Of a stretch of 13,277 bases of DNA, positions 7,947 through 13,277 are shown piece after piece. The notes under the pieces are model-generated. The model made no database searches and was not told where the DNA came from. It was given only the letters and a program-made list of their open reading frames with translations. A program made the position numbers and the translations under genes. Position 1 is the stretch's first letter, and every line of letters starts with the position of its first letter. Location of the stretch: contig DOCI01000080.1 of the NCBI GenBank assembly GCA_003503535.1, forward strand, positions 13,538 through 26,814, in the 5' to 3' direction. This DNA comes from Planctomycetaceae bacterium. Lineage in GTDB: Bacteria > Planctomycetota > Planctomycetia > Planctomycetales > Planctomycetaceae.

Positions 7947-9419
7947 TTATTTGCAACCGCAGCATTTTTTGCAGCAATCTTTGCAAGGCACTTTGCATTC
8001 GATCACTTCTTCAACGCAGCGGCAAACTTTCACTTCGATTTCTTTTTCAACCTGGACAGGTACACAAACTGTGTATGTCTTGGTTTTTTCTTCTTTGACG
8101 AGCTCGTAAGTTGTCTCTTCGTACTCTTCAGTACGAGTTTTAGTGACAGGCTCTTTGACTGTGCAGGTTTTTGTCTTTTCGACGGGAACCTTTTTGCAGG
8201 TCACGACAGTTTTTGTCTTTGTGACAGGCTTGCACTCAACAACAGTGTACTCGTACTCTTCTTCGACTTCTTCACAAGTGACAACGTCCACAGTCTTGGT
8301 GTACTCTTCTTTTTCACAGACAGTTTCGGTGTACTCGTACTCTTCTTCAACACACTCGTGCTTGCATGTCTTAACCGTTTTGGTGTAGGTTTCTGGCTCG
8401 CAAACAGTTTCAGTGTACTCGTACTCTTCTTCAACACATTCGCATTTGCAGACCTTAACCATTTTGGTGTAGGTTTCCGGTTCGCAAACAGTCACTGTGT
8501 ATTCGTACTCTTCTTTGTGTGGAACTCGTTTACAGACAGTGTAAGTGATTTCCTTTTCAACACATTCAGGAACCCAGCATTTTTTCATGTAGGTTTTTGG
8601 TTCGCTACAAGATTCACAGCAAGGTTTGCAGCATTTGTTGCAAGAAGACGGGCATTCAGTTTCGACGCATTCCCAGTGACCTTTGTCGACTTTGATTGTG
8701 CGTGTCTTTTCTTCTTTGACCGTTTCCCACACACAGCGAGTTCCGGTTTTGGTCACTTCTTTAGGAACCATACGAGTGTACTCTTTTTCGACTTCTTCCC
8801 ACACAGGTTTCATGACCTTGCGTGTTCCGGTCTTGGTCACTTCTTTAGGGACCATGCGAGTGTACTCTTTTTCGACTTCTTCCCACACAGGCTTCATCAC
8901 CTTACGGGTTCCGGTCTTGGTTACTTCTTTAGGAACCATGCGTGTGAAAGTTTTTTCGGTTGGAGTGACCACTTTCTTCATCACGGTGCGAGTTCCGGTT
9001 TTGGTCACTTTTTCAGGAACCATTACTTCGTACTCGACTTCAGTTTCCTCTTTCTGAACTTCGCAAACTGTGTACAGTTTTTCGATTTCCTTTTCGACCC
9101 ACTCGGTGTATTCCACTTCGCGAGTCTTCGTTTCAGTGTGAGGAACTTTCTTACAGACGGTGTAAGTTTTTTCTTTTTCCTGCTTCTCGTACTCGGTCAC
9201 AGTGACGGTTTTCATTTCCGTCACCCATTGTGGACGTCGTACAGTTTTTTCAACGACAGTACATTTATCGCATCCTTCTGCACCTTCACAGCATTTTTCA
9301 CAAGCTGATGCACAGCTCGGTTTGCATGCACAATCGCCCGCCAAGGCCGGTGTCGTCACAACAGCCAGACATGCCACTGCCAGGAATCGACCCAGCGATC
9401 CCATTACCCAACTACTCAT
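7947..9419 (-). CDS. Secreted cysteine-rich YTV-repeat protein, likely cell-surface/wall protein
   Basis: This 490-residue protein starts with a Sec signal peptide (hydrophobic FLAVACLAVVTTPALA, predicted cut after A27). The mature part is dominated by E, K, T, V, Y and C. It contains two arrays of 28-residue repeats: four units of the MVPKEVTKTGTR type (about residues 133-244) and four of the EYEYTETVCEPETYTKTVK type (about 304-415). Cysteine clusters lie just after the signal (30-53), in the middle (256-271, including CCKPCC) and at the extreme C-terminus (475-490, CCKKCC). YTV-type proteins are known from planctomycetes and associated with their proteinaceous, disulphide-rich cell envelope. 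The start is ATG at 9419, with AGGGGAG 8 nt upstream; the frame continues upstream to 9530 but that part is not signal-like. The surface role is inferred from family and composition. Confidence 0.85.
   Translation of the reverse strand: MSSWVMGSLGRFLAVACLAVVTTPALAGDCACKPSCASACEKCCEGAEGCDKCTVVEKTVRRPQWVTEMKTVTVTEYEKQEKEKTYTVCKKVPHTETKTREVEYTEWVEKEIEKLYTVCEVQKEETEVEYEVMVPEKVTKTGTRTVMKKVVTPTEKTFTRMVPKEVTKTGTRKVMKPVWEEVEKEYTRMVPKEVTKTGTRKVMKPVWEEVEKEYTRMVPKEVTKTGTRCVWETVKEEKTRTIKVDKGHWECVETECPSSCNKCCKPCCESCSEPKTYMKKCWVPECVEKEITYTVCKRVPHKEEYEYTVTVCEPETYTKMVKVCKCECVEEEYEYTETVCEPETYTKTVKTCKHECVEEEYEYTETVCEKEEYTKTVDVVTCEEVEEEYEYTVVECKPVTKTKTVVTCKKVPVEKTKTCTVKEPVTKTRTEEYEETTYELVKEEKTKTYTVCVPVQVEKEIEVKVCRCVEEVIECKVPCKDCCKKCCGCK
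8175..8510 (-). repeat. 84-bp tandem repeat array coding EYEYT units (4 copies)
   Basis: The motif GTGTACTCGTACTCTTC (plus-strand reading) recurs at 8245, 8329, 8413 and, with one change, 8497: an exact 84-bp period with no indels. Each unit codes 28 residues beginning EYEYT. The middle two to three units are closest; the outer ones are more diverged. Confidence 0.9.
8688..9023 (-). repeat. 84-bp tandem repeat array coding MVPKEVTKTGTR units (4 copies)
   Basis: The motif GTTCCGGT (plus-strand reading) recurs at 8740, 8824, 8908 and 8992, again at an exact 84-bp period. Units at 8856-8939 and 8772-8855 code identical 28-residue peptides with only a few silent differences. This implies recent duplication or gene conversion. 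The outer units, such as the one ending in CVWETVKEEK, are diverged. Confidence 0.92.
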
Positions 9420-9766
9420 ACGAATTTCTCCCCTCTGAAATAAATAAAATACAACCACACGTGTGACTGTCGGCCCCCGATGCCAATCTGAGCTGCAAAA
9501 ATAGTCAATATAGGGGACCTGGATACCCATGATTAATAATCTAACATCAGGGATCGCAATGCAAAGATTAAATTGGGGAATTCACGTAAAATGAACAGAA
9601 GCAGGGTGTGGAAATGCAGCCTGATGTTTTTTGGCAACATTCAGGGGCATTCTCAAATTATGCATAGGAGGGTATGCATATGATGAAGCAGCTAGCAACT
9701 GCTCGCATGTTTAACATGAATGGCAATCATTTGACGAGTCAGCGTGTCGTTCAGAAGCAGCAGATT
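9420..9766. other. Intergenic region between YTV gene and exported unknown protein
   Basis: This 347-bp stretch holds the upstream region of the YTV gene (palindrome at 9456-9465). It also has a bulged inverted repeat near 9620-9645 (CCTGATGTT against AACATTCAGG), and a plus-strand ribosome binding site with a doubtful small ORF from 9680. No terminator with a good T-run was seen for the gene to its right. Confidence 0.5.
9456..9465. promoter_or_regulatory. 10-bp palindrome upstream of the YTV gene
   Basis: CACACGTGTG is a perfect palindrome 37 bp upstream of the YTV gene start. The flanking region has TTGACT at about 9508-9513 (minus strand) but only a poor -10 at 17-bp spacing. It may be an operator; no second copy was seen. 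Confidence 0.25.
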
Positions 9767-9940
9767 TTATCGTTGGCAGCCTGGCGGGACGATAAAATCA
9801 GGACAAGCCCGCACGCGTACATGATCCAGTTCCGAGCGGTTTTCCCGACGGGGAGTCACCCCGACACCGGCACTGATCAGTGGAGCTTTGAGAGAACTTG
9901 TTTCGATGGGATAGCGACACAGCCCCAGTCGTTTGTCTAA
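9680..9940 (+). CDS. Doubtful 86-aa ORF with a strong ribosome binding site
   Basis: An AGGAGG sequence at 9666-9671 lies 8 nt before ATG at 9680, the best plus-strand ribosome binding site in this part of the window. The frame reads MMKQLATARMFNMNGNH and continues to TAA at 9938-9940. From 9767 onward it runs antisense to the neighbouring exported protein gene. The core GGAGGG is framed by two copies of the palindrome TATGCATA. The product shows no signal peptide, domain or family likeness. A shorter peptide gene or chance are both possible; I rate chance as more likely. Confidence 0.2.
   Translation: MMKQLATARMFNMNGNHLTSQRVVQKQQILSLAAWRDDKIRTSPHAYMIQFRAVFPTGSHPDTGTDQWSFERTCFDGIATQPQSFV
9763..9799. 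repeat. Stem-loop spanning the stop codon of the exported unknown protein
   Basis: GATTTTATCGT (9763-9773) and ACGATAAAATC (9789-9799) are exact reverse complements, giving an 11-bp stem with a 15-nt loop. The stop codon (9769-9767) lies in the stem. There is no T-run after it on the minus strand, so it is more likely an mRNA 3'-end structure than a classical terminator. Confidence 0.55.
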
Positions 9941-10552
9941 CCACAGATGCCTCACTTCAGCATCCAGAATCAGACCATTTTCCAGAAAGACCTCGGCGAT
10001 ATGCTCGCTTGCAGAATAGCCTATACGTATCAATGGATATCGTGTTCGAGGATCATAAGGATCTACTCCGGAAACGGCATGGATACAGTTTGAAATCTCA
10101 GTTCGTAGAACGGGATCGATCGCCTGATAAGCAATTAAATCTGCATTCAGCAAGCCAATTCGATGCACCGCTCGATGAAAAGTCTCGCAGGAAACTTGAT
10201 AAGGCCCCCACTTTTGTACATTTGCCCCACCCTTAAGAGCCCAGCGAATCGTCTCATGTAATCCGAAATTGTCTCCTTCTTCGGAAACCAGTCTCCAGAT
10301 TTTGATCTCTTTGGTCACGGGCAACCAGCTGATTGTATGCACTTCGAGCTGATATTGATTCCAGTCATTACCGCAGCCGGTCGCTTTCACAAAGGTCGCA
10401 AAAGAATGCACCCGATCCCCCCGCGGCGGTTCACACTGAGAGCCGTAAACCGTCATGAAGTAAAACGTCTCAGCAGAGGCGCTTCCACTCATAGAAGAAC
10501 TGAGGAGTAGAGCACATAGGACTGCGAACAGAAATTTATTCAGGGAAATCAT
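9767..10552 (-). CDS. Exported protein of unknown function (planctomycete type)
   Basis: This 261-residue protein has a clear Sec signal peptide (FLFAVLCALLLSSSMSGSASA, cut predicted after A27). I cannot assign it to a named family. The mature part contains YFMTVYGSQ (31-39), HSFATFV (49-55), HTISWLP (72-78), a WGPY segment (115-118), and NCIHAVSG (155-162). The arrangement of a histidine at 49 followed much later by a cysteine at 156 is reminiscent of circularly permuted papain-like (NlpC/P60, YiiX-like) enzymes. That is a weak analogy only. Several further cysteines (40, 60, 122 and near the C-terminus) may form disulphides outside the cytoplasm. The start is ATG at 10552; the ribosome binding site is weak (GCGAG, distant). 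It stands alone, with 220 bp to the next gene. Confidence 0.75.
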   Translation of the reverse strand: MISLNKFLFAVLCALLLSSSMSGSASAETFYFMTVYGSQCEPPRGDRVHSFATFVKATGCGNDWNQYQLEVHTISWLPVTKEIKIWRLVSEEGDNFGLHETIRWALKGGANVQKWGPYQVSCETFHRAVHRIGLLNADLIAYQAIDPVLRTEISNCIHAVSGVDPYDPRTRYPLIRIGYSASEHIAEVFLENGLILDAEVRHLWLDKRLGLCRYPIETSSLKAPLISAGVGVTPRRENRSELDHVRVRACPDFIVPPGCQR

Positions 10553-10772
10553 CGTTTAACGCTCGCAGGTTGAGACATCATGCTCTCAAATGGAATAGGC
10601 AACAGAAAACGAAGATGTAATGATCGATTCGTAATAAGTCGCAAGAAATCTATTCCATTCATCGTCAATCAACATCTCCATCGAACAGCGGCCTGACGAT
10701 TATGCGAGTCGTTTGGATGATGAGTATTAGATGAAATACGAACTGCATTGATTTCAGAATGGCCTCTGAAAA

Positions 10773-11282
10773 TCAATCTGCAATCATGCTATCCACTTCA
10801 GAGGCAATTTGTTCAGGACACTTTCCAGCACATTTAATCGTCACTTGCGCGTACCGTTCATACAGCTCGCAGCGTTCGTCGTACATCTGTGCGAATGTCT
10901 GATCATCAGGCCGGGCAAGTCCCCGTTGAGCCTCGTTCGTCACCCGGCTCTCCAGTTCCTGCAGACTCACTTTCAGATAAACGATCGTTCCCAATTTTCT
11001 TAAATGCCTCATCGCAGCGTCCGAATAAACCGCACTTCCTCCTGTCGCGACAACATGATTTTTCACATCCAGATTTTGTAGAACGTCTCCTTCAATCCGT
11101 CGCAGTTCCAGATAGCCCTTTTCATCTACGGTCTCCTGCAGACAGCAACCTTCCTTGAGCTGAATTAGTAGATCGGTATCGACAAAATCCCGAGCGGTCT
11201 GCTTGGCAAGGATGACCCCAATCGTACTTTTGCCGGCTCCGGGCATGCCGATAAGAATAAGATTTCTAAAAGGATTCGACAC
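10773..11282 (-). CDS. aroK: Shikimate kinase family P-loop kinase
   Basis: This 169-residue protein has the family length. It carries a Walker A motif GMPGAGKST (12-20), the DTD motif (35-37) for Mg/substrate binding, an arginine at 61 in LRRIE (the substrate-binding Arg position), TGGS at 80-83 (usually GGG), a LID-region arginine at 120 and YDERCELYERYA with R137. Shikimate kinase phosphorylates shikimate with ATP in aromatic amino acid synthesis in the cytoplasm. The LID reads RGLARP rather than the usual RPLL, and the third glycine of GGG is a serine. A related substrate specificity is therefore possible. The start is GTG at 11282, chosen because the P-loop then sits at the usual distance; the ribosome binding site is weak. 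No aromatic-pathway neighbours are present. Confidence 0.8.
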   Translation of the reverse strand: MSNPFRNLILIGMPGAGKSTIGVILAKQTARDFVDTDLLIQLKEGCCLQETVDEKGYLELRRIEGDVLQNLDVKNHVVATGGSAVYSDAAMRHLRKLGTIVYLKVSLQELESRVTNEAQRGLARPDDQTFAQMYDERCELYERYAQVTIKCAGKCPEQIASEVDSMIAD

Positions 11283-11314
11283 GGTAATTCATCTGAGTGA
11301 AAGGGATCTCGTAG

Positions 11315-11344
11315 GCAGGTATAATCTTTTATGTTTTTACCTGC
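11315..11344. promoter_or_regulatory. Inverted repeat upstream of the kinase gene
   Basis: GCAGGTA (11315-11321) and TACCTGC (11338-11344) are exact inverted repeats separated by 16 bp, centred about 47 bp upstream of the kinase start. An AT-rich stretch with TATACC on the minus strand overlaps the kinase-proximal arm. It may be an operator overlapping the promoter, or a leader hairpin. Confidence 0.3.
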
Positions 11345-11364
11345 TGTTAAAACACGTTTGATGT

Positions 11365-11464
11365 GTGCCACGGCTCTGTGAGCCGTGTTTTTTCAGCGCT
11401 ATGACTTCAGGAGCGTTGGAAGAAACTAAGATCACGCAATGCACGGCTCACAGAGCCATGGCAC
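11365..11464. repeat. 100-bp inverted-repeat element, distinct from copies A-C
   Basis: The left arm at 11365-11387 and right arm at 11442-11464 are reverse complements at 22 of 23 positions. Each arm is itself a small hairpin: CACGGCTC, a 3-nt loop, GAGCCGTG. The left arm is followed on the plus strand by six T residues, giving it the form of an intrinsic terminator although no plus-strand gene precedes it. The 54-bp centre is not repetitive. The outer GTGCCA/TGGCAC ends resemble the GTGCCACCC/GGGTGGCAC ends of the other element, so the two may belong to one broader hairpin family. Confidence 0.8.
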
Positions 11465-11503
11465 GATTTCTCAACGCTTCGACCCCAGCCACCCATCCAT
11501 AAT

Positions 11504-12523
11504 TTAAGGAGTAGTATTGAGGGCATCGACAATCGTTTTAACATTGGCTGCAAACATTGTCGGAAAAGTCTCCGCTCCACTTCCGACCGGCCCCAAGGCA
11601 TCGGAAAAGAGTGTCCCCCCAAGCTGCACATCGACCCCACGCTGTTTGCAGCCAGCAATAATTGCCTGAATTGATTTATCACTCACACTCGACTCGGCAA
11701 AAATCGCAGGGATCTTGTTATCGACAACACGGCTGACCAGCAACTCGACTTTCTTCACACTCGCCTCAGCATTCGTACTAATCCCCTGCACCGCTGCCAC
11801 TTCCAGGCCGAGTGAACGCCCGAAATACTCGAATGCGTCATGAGCGGAAATCAATATGCGGCGATTCTCCGGAATCCTTTCGATTTGTGCCCGAGAAGTT
11901 TCGAGCAGTGACTGTAATTGATCGCAGTATTGCGCGGCTCGGGTGTTATATGCTTCTGCCTGATCGGGATATCGTTCCCCAAGAGAATCCGCAAATTTCC
12001 TGGCGGCGACCTGCCACAATTCGAGATCATTCCAGAAATGCGGATCGTACTGCCCAGCCGCGACTTCAATTAAACCATCTTCCGTCGTTAAGCCTGTCGC
12101 AAGGGCATACACGAACTGTTTCTGATTCTGCTCCATATGTTCCAGGGTCTGCGACAAGCCCGCTTCGAGATGCAGTCCATTATAAAAAATCGCATCGGCT
12201 TGACTCATCAGGCTGATATCCCGGGGCGAGGGCGTAAACAGATGCGGATCGACACCTGCTTTCATCAGCACATTAACCTCAACCTCCGGTCCCAGAATCG
12301 CGCTGGCAAGATCCCCCACCATGCCCGTTGTGCAGAGAACCGTTTTCAGAGGTCGAGGTTCGGTTGAGTCGGCATCTGTACCAGATGTGTCGTTGCAGCC
12401 GACGACGATCAACAATCCGATAACGGCCAGAATCATCAGGCAGAACGTACGGATCGATTGAAGCAAATGTGTAGAAGTCAAAGTCAATGTCCTTCTGGAA
12501 CAACTCTTGAAAATTCCCTGCAT
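11504..12523 (-). CDS. TroA/ZnuA-like metal-binding lipoprotein (ABC transporter solute-binding protein)
   Basis: This 339-residue protein (from ATG 12523) starts with a lipoprotein signal: hydrophobic CLMILAVIGLLIVVG before a lipobox cysteine at 43. The mature protein matches the cluster A-I metal-binding family. The four expected metal ligands are visible: H94 (VDPHLF), H162 (YDPHFW), H228 (SAHDAFEYFG) and D308 (LFSDALG). VQGISTNAEAS is a family signature. The H-H-H-D set and its spacing match zinc/manganese TroA-type proteins. The His-rich loop of Gram-negative ZnuA is absent. The start is uncertain: ATG 12523 has a weak ribosome binding site and a long pre-signal region, while a TTG at 12481 has AGAAGG 9 nt upstream and a shorter leader. 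No ATPase or permease gene is adjacent, so its ABC partners must lie elsewhere. Confidence 0.87.
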   Translation of the reverse strand: MQGIFKSCSRRTLTLTSTHLLQSIRTFCLMILAVIGLLIVVGCNDTSGTDADSTEPRPLKTVLCTTGMVGDLASAILGPEVEVNVLMKAGVDPHLFTPSPRDISLMSQADAIFYNGLHLEAGLSQTLEHMEQNQKQFVYALATGLTTEDGLIEVAAGQYDPHFWNDLELWQVAARKFADSLGERYPDQAEAYNTRAAQYCDQLQSLLETSRAQIERIPENRRILISAHDAFEYFGRSLGLEVAAVQGISTNAEASVKKVELLVSRVVDNKIPAIFAESSVSDKSIQAIIAGCKQRGVDVQLGGTLFSDALGPVGSGAETFPTMFAANVKTIVDALNTTP

Positions 12524-12602
12524 TACTTTCTGGCAGGCACTGAATTGTAGCCTGTGGTACATTTCGACGCAATTCACGATGGTTCACACATCCCGAGAAA
12601 GC

Positions 12603-12608
12603 TATACT
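12603..12608 (+). promoter_or_regulatory. Possible -10 box for rsmD
   Basis: TATACT lies 43 bp upstream of the rsmD ATG in the short space divergent from the lipoprotein gene. The -35 region is poor (TTCACA at a too-short 14-bp spacing), so this is a weak call. Confidence 0.3.
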
Positions 12609-12651
12609 GTAAGTTTCACAGTCAGAATCATCAGCCGATACCAGGAAACAG

Positions 12652-13251
12652 ATGCGAATTATTGCCGGAGATTTCAAAGGTCGAAACCTGAAAGTCAACC
12701 CAGGAATGACGACTCGACCGATTCTCGATCGTGTCAAGCAGATGTTGTTTGACCGGATCGAAGCCGATTTACCGGGGGCCCGCGTACTCGATGTCTTCTG
12801 CGGCACGGGTACACTCGGCCTGGAAGCGATGAGCAGGGGAGCCAAAAGCTGTGTCTTTATCGAGCAGGATCATCGAGCAGCAACACTGTTAAGGGAGAAC
12901 ACCGCTCACCTGGGAGTGGAAGACCGAACCCTTTGCTGGCGAACAAATGCCGTCAAATGCTCTTACCGTCCGAAAGGGGTGCCGGACCTCGTTCCGTTCG
13001 ATGTCATCTTTTTCGATCCCCCCTATCCAATGGCCGAGAAGCAGTTCAAACCGGGCGAACCCCTCTACAAGGCCCTCGAAAAACTCGGCTCCGATGAAGC
13101 AACCGCCAAAGAAATCTCCCTGCTCATCATCCGCGTCCCCCGAAGATGTGAAGTGGAAGTCCCTGAACCATGGATCAAAACCGAATTCGAAATCGCCGTC
13201 GCGAGCATGCGAATTCTGTTTTACGAAAAGACCGATTCTATAGATGAATAA
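12652..13251 (+). CDS. rsmD: RsmD, 16S rRNA (guanine966-N2)-methyltransferase
   Basis: This 199-residue protein has the RsmD layout. It opens with MRIIAGDFKGRNL, then RPILDRVKQMLFD at 22-34, the SAM-binding motif I VLDVFCGTGTLGLEA at 45-59, an acidic residue (E71, IEQD) closing motif II, and the catalytic DPPYP at 122-126 that holds the target guanine amino group. The enzyme methylates G966 (E. coli numbering) of 16S rRNA in assembling small subunits, using S-adenosylmethionine. The start is ATG at 12652 with AGGA 6-7 nt upstream. The length is normal and nothing looks broken. It is divergent from the metal-binding lipoprotein gene, and a repeat-element copy begins 2 bp after its stop codon. 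Confidence 0.95.
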   Translation: MRIIAGDFKGRNLKVNPGMTTRPILDRVKQMLFDRIEADLPGARVLDVFCGTGTLGLEAMSRGAKSCVFIEQDHRAATLLRENTAHLGVEDRTLCWRTNAVKCSYRPKGVPDLVPFDVIFFDPPYPMAEKQFKPGEPLYKALEKLGSDEATAKEISLLIIRVPRRCEVEVPEPWIKTEFEIAVASMRILFYEKTDSIDE

Positions 13252-13253
13252 TT

Positions 13254-13277
13254 TGTGGCACGCCCAGAACGAAGTGA
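13254..13277. repeat. Dispersed inverted-repeat element, copy C (cut by window end)
   Basis: The last 23-24 bases (GTGGCACG, then CCCAGAACGAAGTGA) match the left end of the element at 2566-2648, same orientation, with one substitution and one missing T in the aligned part. It starts 2 bp after the rsmD stop. The rest lies beyond the window. Confidence 0.75.

Noticed and set aside
8175..9023. CRISPR-like array suggested by regular repeats
   Set aside because: The 84-bp period is constant, in frame and without unique spacers, and translates as protein repeats. It is a coding tandem repeat, not CRISPR.
8358..9308. Long plus-strand open frame of 316 codons, rich in F, opposite the YTV gene
   Set aside because: It is the mirror of the E/K/T-rich repeat coding strand, which rarely creates stops on the opposite strand. 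It has no ribosome binding site and repeats with the same 84-bp period.
7947..9530. Longer YTV protein start at 9530
   Set aside because: The extra 37 residues precede a good ribosome binding site and would bury the signal peptide.
11407..11682. Minus-strand frame of 91 codons near the end of the lipoprotein gene
   Set aside because: It is a shifted-frame shadow of the metal-binding lipoprotein gene that continues into the 100-bp inverted-repeat element.
12279..12845. 188-codon minus-strand frame spanning the lipoprotein/rsmD divergent region
   Set aside because: It overlaps two well-supported genes in wrong frames and has no motif or ribosome binding site.

Overview
The window looks like a planctomycete chromosome (Planctomycetota, roughly 50% GC by eye). 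The strongest sign is a secreted, cysteine-rich repeat protein of the YTV type, a family best known from planctomycete cell surfaces. The type VI secretion genes and the short dispersed hairpin repeats between genes fit this. The genus cannot be fixed from the sequence alone; something in the Gimesia/Rubinisphaera range is a guess.

Positions 1-6442 hold part of a type VI secretion system (T6SS) cluster, all on the minus strand. In transcription order it reads tssA, tssB, tssC, a second tssC-like gene, and tagJ/impE. This is the same order as impA-impB-impC-impD-impE of the classical imp locus. The products are the TssA sheath-assembly organiser, the two subunits of the contractile sheath (TssB/TssC), a divergent TssC paralogue, and the TagJ accessory protein. 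Baseplate (TssE/F/G/K), membrane complex, Hcp, ClpV and VgrG genes are not in the window; tssE may begin at the very left edge. The run is not one tight operon. A 423-bp gap with a promoter candidate precedes tssB, and a clean intrinsic terminator sits between tssC and the second tssC gene. Two of the gaps carry copies of the same 82-83 bp inverted-repeat element. Divergent from tssA is a plus-strand FHA-domain protein (6836-7732), probably the T6SS phosphothreonine-sensing regulator (compare ImpI/TagH).

A strong bidirectional terminator (7802-7837) closes the T6SS side. It is followed on the minus strand by the YTV surface protein (7947-9419), built from two arrays of 28-residue repeats framed by three cysteine clusters. 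Next come an exported protein of unknown function (9767-10552), a shikimate kinase family protein (10773-11282), and an orphan TroA-like metal-binding lipoprotein (11504-12523). The 16S rRNA methyltransferase RsmD (12652-13251) is divergent from the lipoprotein gene.

The intergenic regions hold most of the unexplained structure: a dispersed element with one inverted and one same-orientation copy relative to 2566-2648, a separate 100-bp inverted-repeat element at 11365-11464, paired 9-bp direct repeats at the FHA-gene promoter, and a strong ribosome binding site in front of a doubtful small ORF at 9680.
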